In this document: positions 15,907 to 25,531 of the stretch, piece after piece
Layout: every line of letters starts with the position of its first letter
Numbering within the stretch: the stretch's first letter is position 1
Notes under the pieces: model-generated
What the model was told of the DNA's origin: nothing
Database searches by the model: none
Seen by the model: the letters and a program-made list of their open reading frames with translations, nothing else
Program-made: the position numbers and the translations under genes
From: Flavobacteriaceae bacterium
Lineage (GTDB): Bacteria; Bacteroidota; Bacteroidia; Flavobacteriales; Flavobacteriaceae
Direction of reading: 5' to 3'
NCBI GenBank assembly: GCA_027082925.1
Contig: JALWTD010000013.1
Span: forward strand, 1 to 64,000
DNA length: 64,000 bases

Positions 15907-16512
15907 TTATTTAGAGTATAACTCTACGATTAATTGTTCCTTAATGTTTTCTGGAATTTGAATTCTTTCAGGCACACTTACAAAATTTCCTTGCTTTGTT
16001 TCTGCATTCCAAGTAAGCCATTCGTAAACCTCTCTTCTTTGAGCTAAAGACTCTTCAATAGCGGCTAACGATTTTGATTTTTCTCTAACTGCAACAACAT
16101 CTCCTGCTTTTAATGAGTAAGATGGTATGTTTACCAATTCTCCGTTAACAGTTATGTGACGGTGCGAAACTAACTGACGTGCAGCTCTACGGCTAGGTGC
16201 AATACCTAATCTGTATACTACGTTGTCTAATCTAGATTCACAAAGTTGTAATAATATTTCACCTGTAATTCCTTTACTACTAGATGCTTTTTTAAATAAG
16301 TTAGAGAATTGTCTCTCTAATATACCATACGTATATTTTGCCTTTTGTTTTTCAGCTAGCTGAATTGCGTATTCAGATTTTTTTCCTCTACGTCTGTTGT
16401 TTCCGTGTTGTCCTGGAGGATAATTTCTTTTTTCAAAAGATTTATCGTCTCCAAAAATTGCTTCTCCAAATTTACGAGCAATTTTAGTTTTTGGTCCTGT
16501 ATATCTTGCCAT
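15907..16512 (-). CDS. rpsD: Ribosomal protein uS4
   Basis: A 201-residue small-subunit assembly protein. The N-terminal domain lacks the Cys cluster found in zinc-binding S4 variants. The S4 RNA-binding domain is at about residues 92-155 ([32 protein letters not shown]). S4 is a primary 16S binder and is a translational autoregulator of the alpha operon in E. coli. An 80-nt structured spacer in front of this gene is a candidate site for similar control. Confidence 0.97.
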   Translation of the reverse strand: MARYTGPKTKIARKFGEAIFGDDKSFEKRNYPPGQHGNNRRRGKKSEYAIQLAEKQKAKYTYGILERQFSNLFKKASSSKGITGEILLQLCESRLDNVVYRLGIAPSRRAARQLVSHRHITVNGELVNIPSYSLKAGDVVAVREKSKSLAAIEESLAQRREVYEWLTWNAETKQGNFVSVPERIQIPENIKEQLIVELYSK

Positions 16513-16592
16513 CTTTAATTGTTAAGTGATAGGGATTATGAATTAAGGCTTAATCCTTCGATAATCTAACTCCTATCGGTTAAAATTTATAA
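16513..16592 (-). promoter_or_regulatory. Candidate structured leader before rpsD
   Basis: This 80-nt spacer is far longer than most gaps in the operon, which run from 1-nt overlaps to 38 nt. On the minus strand it contains two mutually exclusive pairings. One is CGATA with TATCG (plus 16574-16578 with 16559-16563). The other is GATAG with CTATC (plus 16573-16577 with 16528-16532), enclosing GGATTA with TAATCC (16551-16556 with 16533-16538). This arrangement fits an S4-responsive switch, but it is an inference from spacing and complementarity only. Confidence 0.45.
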
Positions 16593-16976
16593 TTATACTC
16601 TTCTTCTTTTTGGTGGTCTACAACCATTGTGTGGTAATGGTGTAACATCGATAATTTCAGTGATTTCAATTCCTGCATTGTGAATTGTTCTCATTGCTGA
16701 TTCTCTTCCGTTACCTGGTCCTTTAACATATACTTTTACTTTTCTCATACCAGCTTCGTGTGCTACTTTTGCACAGTCTTCTGCTGCTAATTGAGCTGCG
16801 TAAGGAGTATTCTTTTTAGAACCTCTAAATCCCATTTTTCCAGCTGATGACCAAGAAATTACATCACCTTTTTTGTTTGTTAGTGATATAATTATATTGT
16901 TGAATGAAGCTGTGATGTGTGCTTCACCAACCGCCTCAACAATAACTTTACGTTTTTTTGAACTTGATTTCGCCAT
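16593..16976 (-). CDS. rpsK: Ribosomal protein uS11
   Basis: A 127-residue platform protein of the 30S subunit, recognised by [44 protein letters not shown] and the C-terminal [17 protein letters not shown]. It is full length, lies 12 bp after rpsM in the alpha-operon order, and is followed by the long spacer before rpsD. Confidence 0.98.
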   Translation of the reverse strand: MAKSSSKKRKVIVEAVGEAHITASFNNIIISLTNKKGDVISWSSAGKMGFRGSKKNTPYAAQLAAEDCAKVAHEAGMRKVKVYVKGPGNGRESAMRTIHNAGIEITEIIDVTPLPHNGCRPPKRRRV

Positions 16977-16988
16977 TATATTTAGTTA

Positions 16989-17363
16989 TTATTTAGTTGC
17001 CTTTTTCTTATTCGCTACAGTTTTTCTCTTACCTTTTCTGGTTCTAGAATTGTTTTTGGTTCTTTGACCTCTTAAAGGTAGTCCAACTCTGTGACGTATT
17101 CCTCTATAACATCCTATATCCATTAAGCGTTTAATGCTTAATTGAATTTCAGAGCGTAATTCACCTTCAATTGTAAAGTTACCTACTTGCTCTCTAATGT
17201 CATGAATTTCTTGATCTGTCCAATCTTGAACTTTTGTATTCTCGTCAACTTTCGCTGCAGCTAAAATATCTTTAGCTCTACTTTTACCGATTCCAAAAAT
17301 GTATGTTAATGCGATAACACCTCTTTTATTTTTTGGAATATCAATACCTGCTATTCTTGCCAT
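16989..17363 (-). CDS. rpsM: Ribosomal protein uS13
   Basis: A 124-residue head protein of the 30S subunit: [26 protein letters not shown] at the N-terminus, the helix-two-turn-helix region and a basic C-terminal tail ([18 protein letters not shown] and following Lys-rich residues) that contacts tRNA. It begins 2 nt after the rpmJ stop codon. Confidence 0.98.
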   Translation of the reverse strand: MARIAGIDIPKNKRGVIALTYIFGIGKSRAKDILAAAKVDENTKVQDWTDQEIHDIREQVGNFTIEGELRSEIQLSIKRLMDIGCYRGIRHRVGLPLRGQRTKNNSRTRKGKRKTVANKKKATK

Positions 17364-17365
17364 AA

Positions 17366-17482
17366 TTATCCTTGTCTTTGTTTAAATCTAGGATTCTTTT
17401 TATTGATTACATATAATCTGCCTTTTCTACGCACAATTTTGCACTCGGCACTTCTCTTCTTTAATGATGCTCGTACTTTCAT
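17366..17482 (-). CDS. rpmJ: Ribosomal protein bL36, zinc-free form
   Basis: A 38-codon gene read on the minus strand from ATG at 17482 to TAA at 17366. The protein begins [20 protein letters not shown] and ends NPRFKQRQG. Of the four zinc ligands of the Cys-rich form (Cys11, Cys14, Cys27, His33) only Cys14 is kept, and the others are Ser11, Asn27 and Phe33. This is therefore the zinc-independent variant. It fits neatly between infA (10-nt gap) and rpsM (2-nt gap), the expected place. Confidence 0.95.
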   Translation of the reverse strand: MKVRASLKKRSAECKIVRRKGRLYVINKKNPRFKQRQG

Positions 17483-17492
17483 CCTTAACTTT

Positions 17493-17708
17493 TTAATATC
17501 TGTAAGTAATTCTTGCTTTTGTTAAATCGTATGGACTCATTTCTAACTTTACCTTATCTCCTGGTAATAATTTAATATAATGCATACGCATTTTTCCTGA
17601 GATATGGGCTGTAACAATGTGTCCATTTTCCAACTCTACACGAAACATTGCATTAGACAAAGCTTCTGTAATTGTCCCATCTTGTTGTATTGCTGGTTGT
17701 TTTGCCAT
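17493..17708 (-). CDS. infA: Translation initiation factor IF-1
   Basis: A 71-residue OB-fold protein ([30 protein letters not shown], then [37 protein letters not shown]). It binds the 30S A site during initiation. Its ATG overlaps the secY stop codon by one base (TAATG), so translation is coupled to secY. Confidence 0.97.
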   Translation of the reverse strand: MAKQPAIQQDGTITEALSNAMFRVELENGHIVTAHISGKMRMHYIKLLPGDKVKLEMSPYDLTKARITYRY

Positions 17709-19042
17709 TACGCTATTGATTTTCTTTTAGTTCCTTTTTTCATTAAACCATCATAGTGACGATTTAACAAGTGAGAGTTAATCTGTTGTATGGTATCAAT
17801 TGCAACTCCAACCATAATTAACAACGATGTTCCTCCGTAAAATAAAGCCCAAGACTGTGTCACTCCAAATTTAACAACAATAGCTGGTAATATAGCTATT
17901 AATGCTAAAAATAAAGATCCTGGGAATGTTATTAAAGATAGTATTCTATCTAACATTTCGGCTGTATCTTTTCCTGGTCTAATACCCGGAATAAATCCAC
18001 CGCTTCTTTTTAAATCGTCTGCCATTTTATTTGTAGGTATTGTAATTGCTGTATAAAAATAGCTAAATACTATAATTAAAAATGCAAACAATAAGTTGTA
18101 CCAAACTCCAAACATATCAGAAAAAGCAATACCTATTGACTTAATAGTTTCACTATCTGATCTAGTTAACAATGCCGGTGCAAACATAATAGCTTGTGCA
18201 AATATAATAGGCATTACACCCGATGAGTTTAATTTCAACGGTATATAATCTCTAGAACCTGCAACACTTTTTATATTTCCTGCCACTGTTTTTCTAGCAT
18301 ATTGAACAGCTATTCTTCGAACTGCTGTTACTAAATAAACTGAAACAAGTATTACTACAAACCACAAAATTACTTCTATCAAAATCATAATCATTCCACC
18401 ATTAGAGGCTGTAATTTTTGATACTGCTTCTTGAATAAATGCTCCTGGAAATCGAGCTATAATACCAATCATAATTAATAGTGAAATACCATTACCAATA
18501 CCTTTGTCGGTAATTTTTTCACCCAACCACATTGCGAATATAGTTCCTGCTGTTAAAACAACCATAGAAGTCAACCAAAACATACTACCACTTAAATAAA
18601 ATGCCGATGAAGGTATTAGTTGATAGATATTAGTAATATATGCCGGGCCTTGAACCATTGTAATTGCAATGGTTAGCCAACGTGTAATTTGGTTGATTTT
18701 TTTTCTACCACTTTCGCCATCTTTTTGTAGCTTTTGTAAATATGGAACTGCGATTCCCATTAACTGAACTACAATTGAAGCTGAGATATAAGGCATAATA
18801 CCTAATGCTACCACCGATGCTTTGGCAAAAGCACCTCCGGTAAACATATTTAGTAGCCCTAGAATTCCACCACCACTTGTTTGGTTTTTAAGTGCAGCTT
18901 GAGCTGCAGCAATATCAATCCCTGGAAGTGGTACTTGTGCCGCAAAACGGTAAATGACCATAAATCCAAGTGTTAATAGAATCTTATTTCTAAGTTCTTC
19001 GATACTCCAAATATCTTTAGTGGTTTGAATAAACTTTTTCAT
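17708..19042 (-). CDS. secY: Protein translocase subunit SecY
   Basis: A 444-residue inner-membrane channel subunit of the Sec translocon with ten predicted helices. Signatures include [17 protein letters not shown] near the N-terminus, [17 protein letters not shown], the [15 protein letters not shown] loop and the cytoplasmic [17 protein letters not shown] loop. It sits in the spc part of the operon between rplO and infA. adk and map, which often follow secY in other phyla, are absent here. Confidence 0.98.
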   Translation of the reverse strand: MKKFIQTTKDIWSIEELRNKILLTLGFMVIYRFAAQVPLPGIDIAAAQAALKNQTSGGGILGLLNMFTGGAFAKASVVALGIMPYISASIVVQLMGIAVPYLQKLQKDGESGRKKINQITRWLTIAITMVQGPAYITNIYQLIPSSAFYLSGSMFWLTSMVVLTAGTIFAMWLGEKITDKGIGNGISLLIMIGIIARFPGAFIQEAVSKITASNGGMIMILIEVILWFVVILVSVYLVTAVRRIAVQYARKTVAGNIKSVAGSRDYIPLKLNSSGVMPIIFAQAIMFAPALLTRSDSETIKSIGIAFSDMFGVWYNLLFAFLIIVFSYFYTAITIPTNKMADDLKRSGGFIPGIRPGKDTAEMLDRILSLITFPGSLFLALIAILPAIVVKFGVTQSWALFYGGTSLLIMVGVAIDTIQQINSHLLNRHYDGLMKKGTKRKSIA

Positions 19043-19055
19043 CTATAAATAGTTA

Positions 19056-19508
19056 TTATAAAGTTTCTGCTGTTCCTCCAGCATTTTCAATTGCAGCTTT
19101 CGCTGTTGCTGTAAACTTATGTACTGTTACGTTTAATTTAGCTTTTAACTCTCCATTACCTAATATTTTAACTAGGTCATTTTTACGAGCTAATCTATTT
19201 TCAACTAAAATATCTAACGTTACGGTATCTTTAATTTTCTTTGCATCAACCAACTCTTGAAGTTTATGTAAATTTACACCTACATATTCTTTGCGGTTAA
19301 TGTTTTTAAAACCAAATTTAGGTACACGTCTCTGTAAAGGCATTTGTCCTCCTTCAAATCCAACTTTTCTTGAATATCCTGAACGAGATTTCGCTCCTTT
19401 ATGACCTCTTGTTGCGGTACCTCCTTTACCAGATCCTTGTCCTCTACCTACACGTTTTCCTTGTGTTTTAACCGATCCTTCTGCAGGTTTTAAGTTATTT
19501 AATGTCAT
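19056..19508 (-). CDS. rplO: Ribosomal protein uL15
   Basis: A 150-residue large-subunit protein. The glycine/basic N-terminal extension (GKRVGRGQGSGKGGTATRGHKGAKSRSG) threads into 23S rRNA, and the globular domain follows (KFGFKNINRKEYVGVNLHKL). It lies 14 bp after rpmD and 13 bp before secY. Confidence 0.97.
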   Translation of the reverse strand: MTLNNLKPAEGSVKTQGKRVGRGQGSGKGGTATRGHKGAKSRSGYSRKVGFEGGQMPLQRRVPKFGFKNINRKEYVGVNLHKLQELVDAKKIKDTVTLDILVENRLARKNDLVKILGNGELKAKLNVTVHKFTATAKAAIENAGGTAETL

Positions 19509-19522
19509 TTTTTATAAAATTG

Positions 19523-19705
19523 TTATTTAACTTCTTCAACAGAAATTAAGTGTTTAACTTTATTTACCATTCCAAGGATTGCTGGTGTAGCTTCGTGTTC
19601 TACTACCTGATCAATCTTACGTAAACCCAGTGCCTCAAGAGTTCTTTTCTGATTTTGAGGACGTCTAATTTTACTTTTTACCTGTGTTACTCTAATTTTT
19701 GCCAT
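19523..19705 (-). CDS. rpmD: Ribosomal protein uL30
   Basis: A 60-residue large-subunit protein with the typical IRVTQVKSKIRRPQNQKRTLEALGLRKI core. It is full length for bacterial L30 and lies between rpsE and rplO in the usual spc order. Confidence 0.97.
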   Translation of the reverse strand: MAKIRVTQVKSKIRRPQNQKRTLEALGLRKIDQVVEHEATPAILGMVNKVKHLISVEEVK

Positions 19706-19719
19706 CGTAAATCCTTGTT

Positions 19720-20244
19720 TTATCCTTTAAATACTTTCTCTAAAGAAATTCCTCTTTCTTTAGCAACCATACTTGCACTTCTAAGTCGTAATAACGCATC
19801 TAAAGTTGCTTTTACAACATTGTGTGGGTTTGATGAACCTTGAGATTTTGAAAGTACGTCATGTACACCAACAGATTCAAGTACTGCACGTACTGCTCCA
19901 CCTGCTATAACTCCTGTACCGTGTGATGCCGGCTTTAAAAATACTCTTGCTCCACCATACTTCCCTTTTTGTTCGTGAGGTAAGGTTTGATTAATAATTG
20001 GAATTCTAACTAAATTTTTCTTTGCATCTTCAATTGCTTTTGCAATTGCAGAAGCTACATCTTTAGATTTACCTAAGCCATGTCCTACTACTCCATTTCC
20101 GTCTCCAACTACTACAATAGCTGAAAATCCAAATGCTCTACCACCTTTAGTTACTTTGGTTACTCTTTGTACACCTACTAAATGATCTTGTAGTTCTAAC
20201 CCGCTAGGTTTAACTCTTTCTACGTTGCTGTATTTTTGATACAT
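19720..20244 (-). CDS. rpsE: Ribosomal protein uS5
   Basis: A 174-residue small-subunit protein. The double-stranded RNA-binding-like domain ([37 protein letters not shown]) is followed by the S5 C-terminal domain ([38 protein letters not shown]). S5 contributes to decoding accuracy and mRNA helicase function. It starts 6 bp after rplR. Confidence 0.97.
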   Translation of the reverse strand: MYQKYSNVERVKPSGLELQDHLVGVQRVTKVTKGGRAFGFSAIVVVGDGNGVVGHGLGKSKDVASAIAKAIEDAKKNLVRIPIINQTLPHEQKGKYGGARVFLKPASHGTGVIAGGAVRAVLESVGVHDVLSKSQGSSNPHNVVKATLDALLRLRSASMVAKERGISLEKVFKG

Positions 20245-20250
20245 AATTTA

Positions 20251-20604
20251 TTAAAATTTTAAACCTGCTTCTCGTGCAGCGTCTGCTAGAGCTTTCACTC
20301 TACCGTGATACAAAAATCCATTTCTATCAAATGAAACTGATTCTACTCCAGATTTAACTGCTTTTTCAGCAATACTTTTACCTACTGCTTTTGCAATTTC
20401 TGATTTTGAACCTGTTGCTTCAATATCTTTATCTCTTGATGATACTGATAAAATCGTGTTACCAGAGTTATCATCTATTAATTGAGCATAAATTTCTTTG
20501 TTACTTCTAAAAACCGATAATCTTGGTCTTGAAGCAGTACCAAATACTACTTTTCTAATTCTATGCTTAATTCTACGTCTTCTTTCAAGCTTTGATAATG
20601 CCAT
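20251..20604 (-). CDS. rplR: Ribosomal protein uL18
   Basis: A 117-residue 5S rRNA-binding protein. The N-terminal basic segment ([16 protein letters not shown]) is followed by [20 protein letters not shown] and the C-terminal [24 protein letters not shown]. Standard length and position between rplF and rpsE. Confidence 0.97.
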   Translation of the reverse strand: MALSKLERRRRIKHRIRKVVFGTASRPRLSVFRSNKEIYAQLIDDNSGNTILSVSSRDKDIEATGSKSEIAKAVGKSIAEKAVKSGVESVSFDRNGFLYHGRVKALADAAREAGLKF

Positions 20605-20617
20605 AATATTCTAATTA

Positions 20618-21163
20618 TTATGCAGTTTTACCTGCTTTTCTTCTTAATTCTTCTCCTACAAATTTAACTCCTTTTCCTTTGTATGGCTCTGGCTTACGGA
20701 AAGAACGAATCTTTGCTGCAATAGCGCCTACAAGTTGTTTATCAAATGAAGTTAATTTTACAATTGGATTTTTTCCTTTTTCTGAAATAGTTTCTACTTT
20801 AACTTCAGGAGCTAAATCAAAAACTATATTATGAGAATATCCTAAAGCCAATGTTAATACTTGACCTTGGTTGCTTGCTCTATAACCTACACCCACTAGC
20901 TCTAACTCTTTGGTCCATCCTTTAGAAACTCCTATAACCATATTGTTAATTAGAGATCTGTATAAACCGTGTTGAGATTTGTGAATTTTACTATCGGTAG
21001 GGCGTTTTAAAACAACTGTTCCGTCTTCAACCTCTACAGTAATATCTCCAGCTATTTTTTGAGTTAACTCTCCCAACTTACCTTTAACAGTTATGATATT
21101 ATCATTTATTTCAAATGTAACACCGTCTGGTATTGTAACTGGGTTATTTCCTATTCTTGACAT
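20618..21163 (-). CDS. rplF: Ribosomal protein uL6
   Basis: A 181-residue large-subunit protein with two similar alpha/beta domains. The start MSRIGNNPVTIPDGV and the C-terminal PEPYKGKGVKFVGEELRRKAGKTA are diagnostic. It lies 17 bp after rpsH in the spc part of the operon. Confidence 0.97.
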   Translation of the reverse strand: MSRIGNNPVTIPDGVTFEINDNIITVKGKLGELTQKIAGDITVEVEDGTVVLKRPTDSKIHKSQHGLYRSLINNMVIGVSKGWTKELELVGVGYRASNQGQVLTLALGYSHNIVFDLAPEVKVETISEKGKNPIVKLTSFDKQLVGAIAAKIRSFRKPEPYKGKGVKFVGEELRRKAGKTA

Positions 21164-21180
21164 CTTTGTTTAGTTCTTTA

Positions 21181-21579
21181 TTAATATACGTAACATAAAA
21201 CTTCTCCACCAACGTGCTCTTTTCGAGCAGTTTTGTTAGTCATAACACCTTTTGATGTAGAAACTATTGCTATACCTAATCCGTTTAATACACGTGGCAT
21301 TTCATTTGCACCAACATACTTACGTAAACCTGGTGTACTTACACGCTGTAATTTTTTAATAACTGAAGCCTTCGTTTCTTTATCGTACTTCAAAGCTATT
21401 TTAATGGTTCCTTGAACACTGTTGTCTTCGAACTTATAGCTTAGAATATAACCTTGATCAAATAAAATCTTAGTTATTTCTTTTTTAATTTTTGAAGCCG
21501 GAATTTCAACAACTCTATGGCCTGCACTAATTGCATTTCTAACTCTTGTTAGATAATCTGCGATTGGGTCTGTAATCAT
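21181..21579 (-). CDS. rpsH: Ribosomal protein uS8
   Basis: A 132-residue 16S-binding protein starting [16 protein letters not shown], the universal S8 N-terminus, and ending [19 protein letters not shown]. The reading frame stays open upstream to a TTG at 21630. The extra 17 residues have no counterpart in S8, so I place the start at ATG 21579. This leaves a 60-nt spacer with complementary segments after rpsN. S8 represses the spc operon in E. coli. Confidence 0.95.
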   Translation of the reverse strand: MITDPIADYLTRVRNAISAGHRVVEIPASKIKKEITKILFDQGYILSYKFEDNSVQGTIKIALKYDKETKASVIKKLQRVSTPGLRKYVGANEMPRVLNGLGIAIVSTSKGVMTNKTARKEHVGGEVLCYVY

Positions 21580-21639
21580 ATTTATTATTTTGCGGTTCCG
21601 GTTTTCAAAATACATTGAACCTAAAACCAATTTAAATTT
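21580..21639 (-). promoter_or_regulatory. Candidate structured leader before rpsH
   Basis: The spacer between rpsN and rpsH is 60 nt, while neighbouring gaps are 2-17 nt. On the minus strand it reads GGTTTT-A-GGTTC-(11 nt)-AAAACC-G-GAACC. GGTTTT (21623-21628) can pair with AAAACC (21600-21605), and GGTTC (21617-21621) with GAACC (21594-21598). The pairs interleave, so they form either a pseudoknot-like fold or two alternative hairpins. Regulation by S8 would be an inference. Confidence 0.4.
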
Positions 21640-21909
21640 TTACCAACTTGCTTTTTTAACTCCTGGTATTAAGCCTTGATTTGCCATTTCACGGAATGTT
21701 ACACGTGATATACCAAATTGTCTCATATACCCTTTTGGTCTTCCTGTAAGTTTACAACGGTTGTGTAAACGAACTGGTGAAGCATTTTTTGGTAGTTTTT
21801 GTAATGCTTCATAATCTCCAGCTTCTTTCAAAGCTTTTCTTTTTTCAGCATACTTTGCTACTAATTTTTGTCTTTTAACCTCTCGGGCTTTCATTGATTC
21901 TTTAGCCAT
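21640..21909 (-). CDS. rpsN: Ribosomal protein uS14, zinc-free long form
   Basis: An 89-residue S14 of the longer type. The C-terminal signature is [39 protein letters not shown]. The CxxC pairs of the short zinc-binding S14 are absent, so it needs no zinc. It starts 2 nt after rplE and is followed by the 60-nt leader of rpsH. Confidence 0.97.
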   Translation of the reverse strand: MAKESMKAREVKRQKLVAKYAEKRKALKEAGDYEALQKLPKNASPVRLHNRCKLTGRPKGYMRQFGISRVTFREMANQGLIPGVKKASW

Positions 21910-21911
21910 TC

Positions 21912-22463
21912 CTAATTCTTTTTAAATGGTAAACCTAATTCACTTAATAATGATTTTGCCTCTTTATCTGTTTGAGCAGATGTTACAAAGGTAATATCCA
22001 TACCACTAATTTTGTTTACTTTATCAATATCAATTTCTGGGAAAATGATTTGTTCTGTAATACCTAAATTGTAGTTTCCTCTTCCGTCAAAACCATTTGC
22101 TTTTATTCCGTTAAAGTCTCTAACACGTGGTAAAGATGCGGTCACTAATCTATCTAAAAATTCGTACATTTTTTCACCTCTTAAAGTTACTTTGGCTCCA
22201 ATTGGCATTCCTTTACGTAATTTAAAAGTTGCAACGTCTTTTTTAGATATTGTAGCGATTGCTTTTTGACCAGAAATTTTGGTCAATTCATCAACGGCAT
22301 AATCTATTAATTTCTTATCGGCTACTGCAGCACCTACTCCTTTACTAATTACAATTTTTTGTAATTTAGGAACTTGCATTACATTTTTGTAGCCAAATTC
22401 ATCAGTAAGAGCTTTAATAACTCTACTTTTATACTCTTCTTTAAGTCTTGGTATATAAGCCAT
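21912..22463 (-). CDS. rplE: Ribosomal protein uL5
   Basis: A 183-residue 5S rRNA-binding protein that contacts the P-site tRNA. Diagnostic segments are [55 protein letters not shown] and the C-terminal [26 protein letters not shown]. It starts 2 nt after rplX. Confidence 0.97.
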   Translation of the reverse strand: MAYIPRLKEEYKSRVIKALTDEFGYKNVMQVPKLQKIVISKGVGAAVADKKLIDYAVDELTKISGQKAIATISKKDVATFKLRKGMPIGAKVTLRGEKMYEFLDRLVTASLPRVRDFNGIKANGFDGRGNYNLGITEQIIFPEIDIDKVNKISGMDITFVTSAQTDKEAKSLLSELGLPFKKN

Positions 22464-22465
22464 AA

Positions 22466-22771
22466 CTAAATTGCTTTATCAGATTTTTTAGAAAACCTAA
22501 CTTTCTTATCACCTTCCATTCTAAATCCAACTTTTACTGCTTGACCATTTTCAAGTAGCATTAGGTTAGAAATATCTATAGAAGCTTCTCTTTTCACAAT
22601 TCCTCCTTGTGGGTTTTGTGCGCTAGGTTTTGCATGTTTTGATATCATATTGACACCTTCTACAATTGCTCTGTTTTTACTAGGAAAAATTTTAACTACT
22701 TTTCCTTCTTCTCCTTTATGGTCACCTGCCATAACTCTAACAGTATCTCCTGATTTTATCTTTAACTTCAT
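22466..22771 (-). CDS. rplX: Ribosomal protein uL24
   Basis: A 101-residue assembly-initiator protein with an N-terminal KOW motif ([35 protein letters not shown]) and the [20 protein letters not shown] region. It lies 14 bp after rplN and 2 nt before rplE. Confidence 0.97.
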   Translation of the reverse strand: MKLKIKSGDTVRVMAGDHKGEEGKVVKIFPSKNRAIVEGVNMISKHAKPSAQNPQGGIVKREASIDISNLMLLENGQAVKVGFRMEGDKKVRFSKKSDKAI

Positions 22772-22785
22772 TTTTGAATAGTTTA

Positions 22786-23154
22786 TTAAAGCACTTCAGG
22801 TGCTAATGATACAATTTTCATAAATTGTTTTTCACGAAGTTCTCTTGCTACAGGGCCGAATACACGGGTTCCTTTCATTTCTTCAGAAGCATCTAACAAT
22901 ACACAAGCATTGTCGTCAAATCGAATATACGATCCGTCTTTTCTTCTAATTTCTTTCTTCGTTCTAACAACTACTGCTCTAGAAACTTGACCTTTTTTCA
23001 CGGTTCCGTTTGGTGTAGCGTCTTTAATAGTTACAACTATTTTGTCACCAATTGAAGCATATCGTTTTTTGGTTCCTCCTAAAACGCGGATAACTAAAAC
23101 TTCTTTAGCTCCAGTATTATCTGCTACTCTTAATCTTGATTCTGTTTGTAACAT
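22786..23154 (-). CDS. rplN: Ribosomal protein uL14
   Basis: A 122-residue beta-barrel protein at the subunit interface: [27 protein letters not shown] at the start and [18 protein letters not shown] at the end. It starts 2 nt after rpsQ. Confidence 0.98.
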   Translation of the reverse strand: MLQTESRLRVADNTGAKEVLVIRVLGGTKKRYASIGDKIVVTIKDATPNGTVKKGQVSRAVVVRTKKEIRRKDGSYIRFDDNACVLLDASEEMKGTRVFGPVARELREKQFMKIVSLAPEVL

Positions 23155-23156
23155 AA

Positions 23157-23414
23157 TTATTTAGCTCTTTCTAGGATTTCTACTAACCTCCAACGTTTAG
23201 ATTTACTCATTGGACGTGTTTCCATTATTTTAACAGTATCTCCAATATTGCAATCATTGTTCTCATCGTGTGCAACATATTTTTTTGTGCTCAACACGAA
23301 TTTTCCGTACATAGGGTGTTTCATTTTCTTAACTTCAGAAACAACAATAGATTTCTCCATTTTGTTACTTGAAACTACGCCTATTCTCTCTTTTCTAAGA
23401 TTTCTTTTTTCCAT
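23157..23414 (-). CDS. rpsQ: Ribosomal protein uS17
   Basis: An 85-residue OB-fold 16S-binding protein. The signature is [29 protein letters not shown], followed by the [23 protein letters not shown] end. It lies 19 bp after rpmC. Confidence 0.97.
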   Translation of the reverse strand: MEKRNLRKERIGVVSSNKMEKSIVVSEVKKMKHPMYGKFVLSTKKYVAHDENNDCNIGDTVKIMETRPMSKSKRWRLVEILERAK

Positions 23415-23433
23415 CTTTTACTTCTGAATACAA

Positions 23434-23625
23434 TTATTGTAATTCTCTTTTAGTTAATTCTGTAGCTACTCGAGCTACAGTTCTTCTAAGTGCTCTCAAT
23501 TGCATTGGAGTTTCCAATGGCGAAATTGCGTGAGCCATTTTTAGATCGGTATAACTCTTTTTTAAACTTCCAAGTTTCTCTTGTAACTCTTCAGTTGATA
23601 ATCCTATAATTTCAGATTGTTTCAT
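23434..23625 (-). CDS. rpmC: Ribosomal protein uL29
   Basis: A 63-residue helical hairpin protein at the peptide exit tunnel (MKQSEIIGLSTEELQEKLGSLKKSYTDLKMAHAISPLE, then LRALRRTVARVATEL). It lies 15 bp after rplP, in the S10-operon order. Confidence 0.96.
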   Translation of the reverse strand: MKQSEIIGLSTEELQEKLGSLKKSYTDLKMAHAISPLETPMQLRALRRTVARVATELTKRELQ

Positions 23626-23640
23626 TTTCGTAATCGGTTA

Positions 23641-24069
23641 TTAAGCGTTATCAAAATCTCTAGCTACAACAAACTTTGTTTTCACAGGAAGTTTTTGTGC
23701 TGCTAAACGTAAAGCTTCTTTTGCTATATTTAAAGGTACTCCACCAACTTCGAACATAATTCTACCTGGCTTTACTACGGCAACAAAATATTCTGGTGCC
23801 CCTTTACCTTTACCCATACGTACTTCTAATGGTTTTTTGGTAATAGGTTTATCTGGAAATATTTTAATCCATAATTGACCTTCTCTTTTCATATAACGTG
23901 TTGCAGCAATACGTGCTGCTTCTATTTGACGAGATGTAAGTAAGTTTTGTTCCAAAGCTTTGATACCAAACATTCCATTTGAAAGTTGATGTCCTCTTTG
24001 CGAATTCCCCTTCATATTCCCCTTCGCCTTCTGTACTTTACGATATTTAACTCTCTTTGGCTGTAACAT
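23641..24069 (-). CDS. rplP: Ribosomal protein uL16
   Basis: A 142-residue protein near the A-site tRNA elbow. Diagnostic features are the start [22 protein letters not shown], the central [24 protein letters not shown] and [23 protein letters not shown]. It lies 23 bp after rpsC. Confidence 0.98.
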   Translation of the reverse strand: MLQPKRVKYRKVQKAKGNMKGNSQRGHQLSNGMFGIKALEQNLLTSRQIEAARIAATRYMKREGQLWIKIFPDKPITKKPLEVRMGKGKGAPEYFVAVVKPGRIMFEVGGVPLNIAKEALRLAAQKLPVKTKFVVARDFDNA

Positions 24070-24092
24070 TTTACCTTCTAAGTTTTAAAGAT

Positions 24093-24818
24093 TTATTTTC
24101 TTCTACGAGCTTGTGATCTTTTCGAGTTTCCTCTACCTCTATCGCCCTTTCCTTGCTTTTTAGAAAGACCAACTAGTGGTGATAATTCTCTTTTACCATA
24201 AACCTCGCCTTTCATAATCCATACTTTAACACCTAATCTTCCATAGGTTGTATGGGCTTCAACAAGTGCATAATCAATATCGGCTCTAAAGGTAGAAAGA
24301 GGGATTCTTCCTTCTTTATAGTGTTCAGAACGCGCCATTTCTGCTCCGTTTAAACGACCTGAAATTTGAACTTTGATTCCTTCAGAATTCATACGCATTG
24401 TAGCAGCAATCGCCATTTTAATTGCTCTACGGTATGATATTCTGTTTTCTATTTGGCGTGCTATACTAGCTGCCACCAAACGTGCATCAAGCTCTGGGCG
24501 TTTAATCTCAAAAATGTTGATTTGAACCTCTTTACCGGTAATTTTTTTAAGCTCTTCTTTTAACTTGTCTACCTCTTGACCTCCTTTACCAATAATAATA
24601 CCTGGTCTAGCAGTAGTGATAGTAACGGTTACAAGTTTAAGTGTACGCTCAATAATTACAGTTGAAACACTTGCTTTTGATAATCGGGCATGTACATACC
24701 TTCTTATTTTATCGTCTTCGGCAATTTTATCTCCGTAGTTTTTTCCTCCATACCAGTTAGATTCCCATCCTCTGATAATTCCTATTCGGTTTCCTATTGG
24801 ATTTGTCTTTTGTCCCAT
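24093..24818 (-). CDS. rpsC: Ribosomal protein uS3
   Basis: A 241-residue protein at the mRNA entry channel. [25 protein letters not shown] is the canonical start. The KH domain follows ([23 protein letters not shown]), then the C-terminal domain with [23 protein letters not shown]. The tail is rich in Lys, Arg and Gly. It lies 12 bp after rplV. Confidence 0.98.
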   Translation of the reverse strand: MGQKTNPIGNRIGIIRGWESNWYGGKNYGDKIAEDDKIRRYVHARLSKASVSTVIIERTLKLVTVTITTARPGIIIGKGGQEVDKLKEELKKITGKEVQINIFEIKRPELDARLVAASIARQIENRISYRRAIKMAIAATMRMNSEGIKVQISGRLNGAEMARSEHYKEGRIPLSTFRADIDYALVEAHTTYGRLGVKVWIMKGEVYGKRELSPLVGLSKKQGKGDRGRGNSKRSQARRRK

Positions 24819-24830
24819 TTCTACTTATGA

Positions 24831-25235
24831 TTAATTGCTTGCGTTATTACTTCCTAAGATTAAGGTTACGTGATTAGAACGTTTTCTAATACGATGTGCA
24901 CGCCCTTGAGGTGCTGGTCTTAATCTTTTTAACATTCCTGCGCTGTCTACATATATTTCTTTAATATATAAACCGGCATCTTCAATGCTTGAATCTTCAT
25001 TTTTTGCTTGCCAGTTTGCAATGGCACTCAATAGTAATTTTTCAAGATTTATTGAAGCTTCTTTTGAATTAAATTTTAAGATTTGAAGTGCTTTTTCTAC
25101 CTCAACTCCTCTAACTAAATCAGCAACCAAGCGCATTTTTCTTGGTGATGTAGGACAACCTGTAAGCTTAGCGAAAGCCAGTTGCTTTTTCTCCTCTTTG
25201 ATCTGCTGTGCTCTTAATTTTTTACGAACTCCCAT
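24831..25235 (-). CDS. rplV: Ribosomal protein uL22
   Basis: A 134-residue exit-tunnel protein. After an N-terminal stretch of about 20 residues comes the family core [25 protein letters not shown], with the tunnel hairpin [24 protein letters not shown]. It lies 10 bp after rpsS. Confidence 0.97.
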   Translation of the reverse strand: MGVRKKLRAQQIKEEKKQLAFAKLTGCPTSPRKMRLVADLVRGVEVEKALQILKFNSKEASINLEKLLLSAIANWQAKNEDSSIEDAGLYIKEIYVDSAGMLKRLRPAPQGRAHRIRKRSNHVTLILGSNNASN

Positions 25236-25245
25236 GATTACCTAC

Positions 25246-25524
25246 TTATTTTTTTCCTTTATTTTTTGCACCTGCATGTCCTCTGTAAGAACGTGTTGGT
25301 GAAAATTCTCCTAATTTATGCCCTACCATGTTTTCTGTTACATAAACTGGTACAAACTGACGACCGTTATGAACAGCTATTGTTTGTCCAACAAAATCTG
25401 GGGTAATCATTGAGGCTCTTGACCAAGTTTTGATTACTGATTTTTTACCAGATTCTATATTTGCTTGTACTTTCTTCTCAAGTTTATGAAAAACGTAAGG
25501 TCCTTTTTTTAATGAACGTGCCAT
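25246..25524 (-). CDS. rpsS: Ribosomal protein uS19
   Basis: A 92-residue head protein of the 30S subunit, recognised by [43 protein letters not shown] and [22 protein letters not shown]. It lies 7 bp after rplB. Confidence 0.98.
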   Translation of the reverse strand: MARSLKKGPYVFHKLEKKVQANIESGKKSVIKTWSRASMITPDFVGQTIAVHNGRQFVPVYVTENMVGHKLGEFSPTRSYRGHAGAKNKGKK

Positions 25525-25531
25525 ATCTCAA

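Noticed and set aside
21580-21630. 17-residue N-terminal extension of ribosomal protein S8
   Set aside because: S8 proteins begin at the [10 protein letters not shown] motif. The extra frame is an open leader, not protein.
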